From NCBI GenBank assembly GCA_009617715.1, contig VTFK01000546.1, forward strand, positions 80,863 through 144,862: a DNA stretch of 64,000 nucleotides. The letters are read 5' to 3'. Below are positions 58,791-64,000 of the stretch, one piece after another. Positions within the stretch are counted from its first letter, which is position 1, and the number at the start of each line of letters is the position of its first letter. The notes beneath the pieces are model-generated. The model had not been told where the DNA came from. It searched no databases and worked only from the letters and a program-made list of their open reading frames with translations. Source of the DNA: Plectrocnemia conspersa (lineage: Eukaryota; Arthropoda; Insecta; Trichoptera; Polycentropodidae). A program made the translations under genes and the position numbers.

Positions 58791-61700
58791 GACTCGGTTT
58801 TATTAAAAGAAATATAATAAAAATTTGTTTTTTAATGCAAATTAAGTTTGCTAACACTTTTGCATACAACGTTTTTTTCTGTAGAATTAGATTTTGCAAA
58901 GTTATAACACTTTAAATTTTTACATAAGCCGCTATTTTAAAAATAAATTTTATATATTTTTTTTATACATAACGTATAGTGGGTGCACGGTAGTTCTATG
59001 CAATACTCAAAATTTAAATTTTAATCTTTTAAACCAATCAGTTCAGAGCGTTAACTCTTCCGAAAGTCTCAAAATGGCCAGTATGGGGGGTCCGATCGAA
59101 CTGCTACTTCGCTTGTTTTAATGCAAAAAACTATTTTTTTTATATTTTTTTAATGTGTTTTAGACTTCTAAACGTTTCATGTATATCAAACTTTTTGTTA
59201 AAATTTAAAACTACTGAGTTATTAGTGATTGAATTTTTATACTTGTCGCCATTTTGCAAAAAAATTGACACATTAGCTTTTTGCTAACAAACATACACAG
59301 AATGCTTAAAAATTCTATACTGTCACAAAAATTAAAATTTAAATATATATAAATAAGCTCACACTGACCTTAACTATATTAAAAATCTTATGAGCGTATG
59401 TATGGTTAGTCGATCGACTCATAACACTAAACGTGTTTTGAAAAAAAAATACTTTTATTTTTTAATTTTTAATTTTTTTGTATAGTATCGTAAGTATAGT
59501 TGAAAGCTCTATTTGGTATAAAAAATTCAAGTTAATTTCTTAAATAGAAGCTTCATACGAGCGTTAACTATATGCAGAGTCGCATAAAAGCTCGTTCGGG
59601 GTCTCGGTCAATATATGGTAAGACTCGGTATTTATTAAAAAAAAAATAATTAAAAATTGCTTTTATATGCAAATTCAAATTCTAAACACTTTTTGCTTAC
59701 GACATTTTTCAGTAGGAATTTATTTAGCAAAGTTATGACACTTTGAATTTTTACATTAGCCGCCATTTTGAAAAAAAATTTTATATATTTTTTTTAAAGA
59801 TAACGTATAGGGGCTGCACGTTAGTTCTATGCGATACTAAAAATTTAAATTTTAATCTTCGAAACCAAGCAGTTAAGAGCGTTAACTCTTCCGAAAGTGT
59901 CAAAATGGCTAGTATGGGGGTACGATCGAACTGATACATCGCTTGATTTCAAGCAAAAATATATATTTTTTATATTTTATTTAGATGAACTTTAGGCTTC
60001 TCAACATTTCATGTATAGAGACCTTTTTGACAAAATTGAACACTACTGAGTTATAAGTGATTGAATTTTAATACTTGTCGCCATTTTGCAAAAAATTGAC
60101 AAAATGGATTTTGCTAACAAACATACACAGTATGCTTAAGAATTCTATACTGTCACAAAAATTGAAATTCAAATATGTATAAATAAGCTCACACTGACCT
60201 TAACTATATTGAAAATCTTATGAGCGTATGTATGGTTAGTCAATCGACTCATAACACTAAACGTGTTTTAAAAAAAAAAAACTTTTATTTTTTAATTTTT
60301 AATTTTTTTTTATAGTATCGTAAGTATAGTCGAAAGCTCTATTTTGTATCAAAAATTCAAGTCGATTTCTTAAATAGAAACCTCATACGAGCGTTAACTA
60401 TATGCAGAGTCGCATAAAAGCTCGTTCGAGGTCTCGGTCAATATATGGTAAGACTCGGTTTTATTAAAAAAAAAAAATTAAAAATTGTTTTATATGCAAA
60501 TTAAAATTCCAAACACTTTTGCATACGACATTTTTCAGTAGGATTTGATTCAGCAAAGTTATGACACTTTGAATTTTTACATTAGCCGCCATTTAAAAAA
60601 AAAATTATATATTTTTTTTAAACATAAGGTATAGGGGCTGCACGTTAGTTCTATGCGATACTTAAAATTTAAATTTAAATCTTTGAAACCAAGCAGTTAA
60701 GAGCGTTAACTCTTCCGAAAGTCTCAAAATGGCCAGTATGGGGGGGGTACGATCGAACTGATACATCGCTTGTTTTCAAGCAAAAATATATATTTTTTAT
60801 ATTTTATTTAGATAAACTTTAGGCTTCTAAACATTTCATGCATAGAGACCTTTTTGACAAAATTCAACACTACTCAGTTATAAGTGATTGAATTTTAATA
60901 CTTGTCGCCATTTTGCAAAAAAAAATTGACAAAATGGATTTTGCTAACAAACATACACAGGATGCTTAAGAATTCTATACTGTCACAAAAAATTGAAATT
61001 TAAATATGTATAAATAAGCTCACACTGACCTTAACTATATTGAAAATCTTATGAGCGTATGTATGGTGGGTCGATCGACTCATCACACTAAACGTGTTTT
61101 TGAAAAAAAATACTTTTTTTTTTAATTTTTAATTTTTTTTTTATAGTATCGTAAGTATAGTCGAAAGCTCTATTTTGTTTAAAAAATTTTTATCGATTTC
61201 TAAATAGAAACCCTCATACGAGCGTTAACTATATGCAGAGTCGCATAAAAGCTCGTTCGAGGTCTCGGTCAATATATGGTAAGACTCGGTTTTTTAAAAA
61301 AAAAAAAAATTAAAAAAATTGCTTTTATATGCAAATTAAAATTCCAAACACTTTTTGCATACGACATTTTTCAGTAGGATTTGATTTAGCAAAGTTATGA
61401 CACTTTGAATTTTTACGATAGCCGCCATTTTGAAAAAAAATTTTATATATTTTTTTTAAACATAACGTATAGGGGCTGCACGTTAGTTCTATGCGATATT
61501 AAAAATTAAAATTTAAATCTTCGAAACCAAGCAGTTAAGAGCGTTAACTCTTCCGAAAGTCTCAAAATGGCTAGTATGGGGTACGATCGAACTGATACAT
61601 CGCTTGTTTTCAAAAAAAAAATATATTTTTTTTTTATATTTTATTTAGATGAACTTTAGGCTTCTAAACATTTCATGTATAGAGACCTTTTGACAAAATT

Positions 61701-64000
61701 CAACACTACTGAGTTATAAGTGATTGAATTTTATTATTTGTCGCCATTTTGCAAAAAAAATTGACAAAATGGATTTTGCTAACAAACATACACAGGATGC
61801 TTAAGAATTCTATACTGTCACAAAATTTTGAAATTCAAATATGTATAAATAAGCTCACACTGACCTTAACTATATTGAAAATCTTATGAGCGTATGTATG
61901 GTGGGTCGATCGACTCATAACACTAAACGTGTTTTGAAAAAAAAATACTTTTATTTTTTAATTATTAATTTTTTTTTAAGGTATCGTAAGTATAGTCGAA
62001 AGCTCTATAATGTTTTAAAAATTCTTATCGATTTCTAAAATAGAAACCTCATACGAGCGTTAACTATATGCAGAGTCGCATAAAAGCTCGTTCGAGGCCT
62101 CGGTCAATATATGGTAAGACTCGGTTTTTATTAAAAAAAAAATAATTAAAAATTGCTTTTATATGCAAATTAAAATTCCAAACACTTTTTACGTATGACA
62201 TTTTTTAGTAGGATTTTATTCAGCAAAGTTATGACATGTTAAATTTTTACATTAGCCGCCATTTTGAAAAAAAAATTTATATATTTTTTTTAAACATAAC
62301 GTATAGGGGCTGCACGTTAGTTCTATGCGATACTCAAAATTTAAATTTTTATCTTCGAAACCAAACAGTTAAGAGCGTTAACTCTTCCGAAAGTCTCAAA
62401 ATGGCTAGTATGGGGTACGATCGAACTGATACATCGCTTGTTTTCAAGCAAAAATATATATTTTTTATATTTTACTTAGATGAACTTTAGGCTTCTCAAC
62501 ATTTCATGTATAGAGACCTTTTTGACAAAATTTAACACTACTGAGTTATAAGTGATTGAATTTTAATACTTGTCGCCATTTATATGCAAATTAAAATTGA
62601 CAAAATGGATTTTGCTAACAAACATACACAGGATGCTTAAGAATTCTATACTGTCACAAAATTAAAATTAAAATATGTATAAATAAGCTCACACTGACCT
62701 AAACTATATTGAAAATCTTATGAGCGTATGTATGGTGGGTCGATCGACTCATCACACTAAACGTGTTTTGAAAAAAAAATACTTTTATTTTTTAATTTTT
62801 AATTTTTTTTTATAGTATCGTAAGTAAAGTCGAAAGCTCTATTTTGTATTAAAAATTCAAGTCGATTTCTTAAATAGAAACCTCGTACTAGCGTTAACTA
62901 TATGCAGAGTCGCATAAAAGCTCGTTCGAGGTCTCGGTCAATATATGGTAAGACTCGGTTTTATAAAAAAAAAAATAATAAAAAATTGCTTTTATATGCA
63001 AATTAAAATTCAAACACTTTTTTTTTGCATTAGACATTTTTCAGTAGGATTTCATTTAGCAAAGTTATGACACTTTGAATTTTTACATTAGCCGCCATTT
63101 TGAAAAAAAAATTTATATATTTTTTTTAAACATAAGGTATAGGGGCTGCACGTTAGTTCTATGCGATACTCAAAATTTAAATTTTTATCTTCGAAACCAA
63201 ACAGTTAAGAGCGTTAACTCTTCCGAAAGTCTCAAAATGGCTAGTATGGGGTACGATCGAACTGATACATCGCTTGTTTTCAAGCAAAAAATATATATTT
63301 TTTATATTTTACTTAGATGAACTTTAGGCTTCTCAACATTTCATGTATAGAGACCTTTTTTGACAAAATTCAACACTACTGAGTTATAAGTGATTGAATT
63401 TTTAATATTTTGTCGCCATTTTGCAAAAAAAAAAAATTGACAAAATGGATTTTGCTAACAAACATACACAGGATGCTTAAGAATTCTATACTGTCACAAA
63501 AATTAAAATTCAAATATGTATAAATAAGCTCACACTGACCTAAAATATATTGAAAATCTTATGAGCGTATGTATGGTGGGTCGATCGACTCATCACACTA
63601 AACGTGTTTTGAAAAAAAAATACTTTTATTTTTTAATTTTTAATTTTTTTTTATAGTATCGTAAGTATAGTCGAAAGCTCTATTTTGTATTAAAAATTCA
63701 AGTCGATTTCCTAAATAGAAACCTCGTACTAGCGTTAACTATATGCAGAGTCGCATAAAAGCTCGTTCGAGGTCTCGGTCAATATATGGTAATACTCGGT
63801 TTTTATTAAAAAAAAAATAATTAAAAATTGCTTTTATATGCAAATTAAAATTTCAAACACTTTTTGCATTAGACATTTTTTAGTAGGATTTGATTTAGCA
63901 AAGTTATGACACTTTGAATTTTTACATTAGCCGCCATTTTGAAAAAAAATTTATATATTTTTTTTAAACTAGTTCTATGCGATACTCAAAATTGAAATTT
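58790..64000. repeat. Satellite array, about 834-bp monomer (second block, continues past the window)
   Basis: The landmark AGAGCGTTAACTCTTCCGAA recurs at about 59042, 59876, 60702, 61537, 62371 and 63207, spacing 826-836 bp. Six monomers are visible and closely similar, differing mostly in A/T-run lengths and scattered substitutions. Each monomer holds diverged internal subunits (see findings). No gene is present; repeated short open frames across the array are a consequence of the period. Confidence 0.95.

Noticed and set aside
58894..63320. Repeated open frames of 63-84 codons at about the satellite period
   Set aside because: They recur because the satellite recurs, shift in length with A-run changes, and have no coding composition or motif.
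1..64000. CRISPR arrays, rRNA or tRNA genes
   Set aside because: No regularly spaced short repeats of that type; the genome is eukaryotic; no cloverleaf with A and B boxes was found by eye.

Overview
The window is nuclear DNA from an insect whose order I could not fix. It is very AT-rich and holds spliced genes with short GC-rich exons: a visual arrestin, an RR-type chitin-binding cuticular protein, a Spätzle-class cystine-knot ligand, MTF-1, PEX7 and an SPSB3-type SPRY/SOCS-box protein. The genes sit in a sea of decayed transposons: at least three non-LTR retrotransposon families (called LINE-A, LINE-B and LINE-C here), hAT, mariner and pogo/Tigger relics, MITEs, and a large satellite.

Layout. 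1-11.6 kb: a minus-strand MTF-1 gene with six C2H2 fingers spread over four exons and a probable further exon running off the left edge; its introns carry LINE-A, a complete hAT element with intact TIRs and 8-bp TSD, and an unidentified GC-rich insertion. 11.7-18.7 kb: repeat-rich intergenic DNA. 18.9-21.9 kb: a four-exon, 221-residue secreted cystine-knot ligand (plus), tail to tail with a four-exon, 230-residue RR cuticular protein (minus, 22.1-26.1 kb). 31.1-35.4 kb: a divergent pair of small secreted-protein genes with separate TATA boxes; the plus-strand gene is fully resolved (134 residues), the minus-strand one only as its signal-peptide exons. 36.1-37.9 kb: arrestin-2 (minus). 42.0-43.1 kb: PEX7 (plus), convergent with SPSB3 (minus, 43.2-44.6 kb).

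44.7-64 kb holds no supported host gene. It consists of a LINE-C copy, a 1.9-kb anonymous unit, an ~834-bp satellite array, a second copy of the LINE-C tail plus anonymous unit, a nearly full-length LINE-B inserted in the satellite, and more satellite to the window end.

Most notable: the satellite monomer is built of diverged internal subunits; a 2.75-kb block is directly duplicated; and at the LINE-B/satellite junction (about 58.38-58.79 kb) the sequence alternates between LINE 3' UTR and satellite words, which looks like a chimeric consensus rather than real DNA. The genes do not form one pathway; they are ordinary single-copy insect loci. No CRISPR, rRNA or convincing tRNA was seen. Exon limits come from GT/AG sites, phase agreement and remembered family similarity, not from transcripts.
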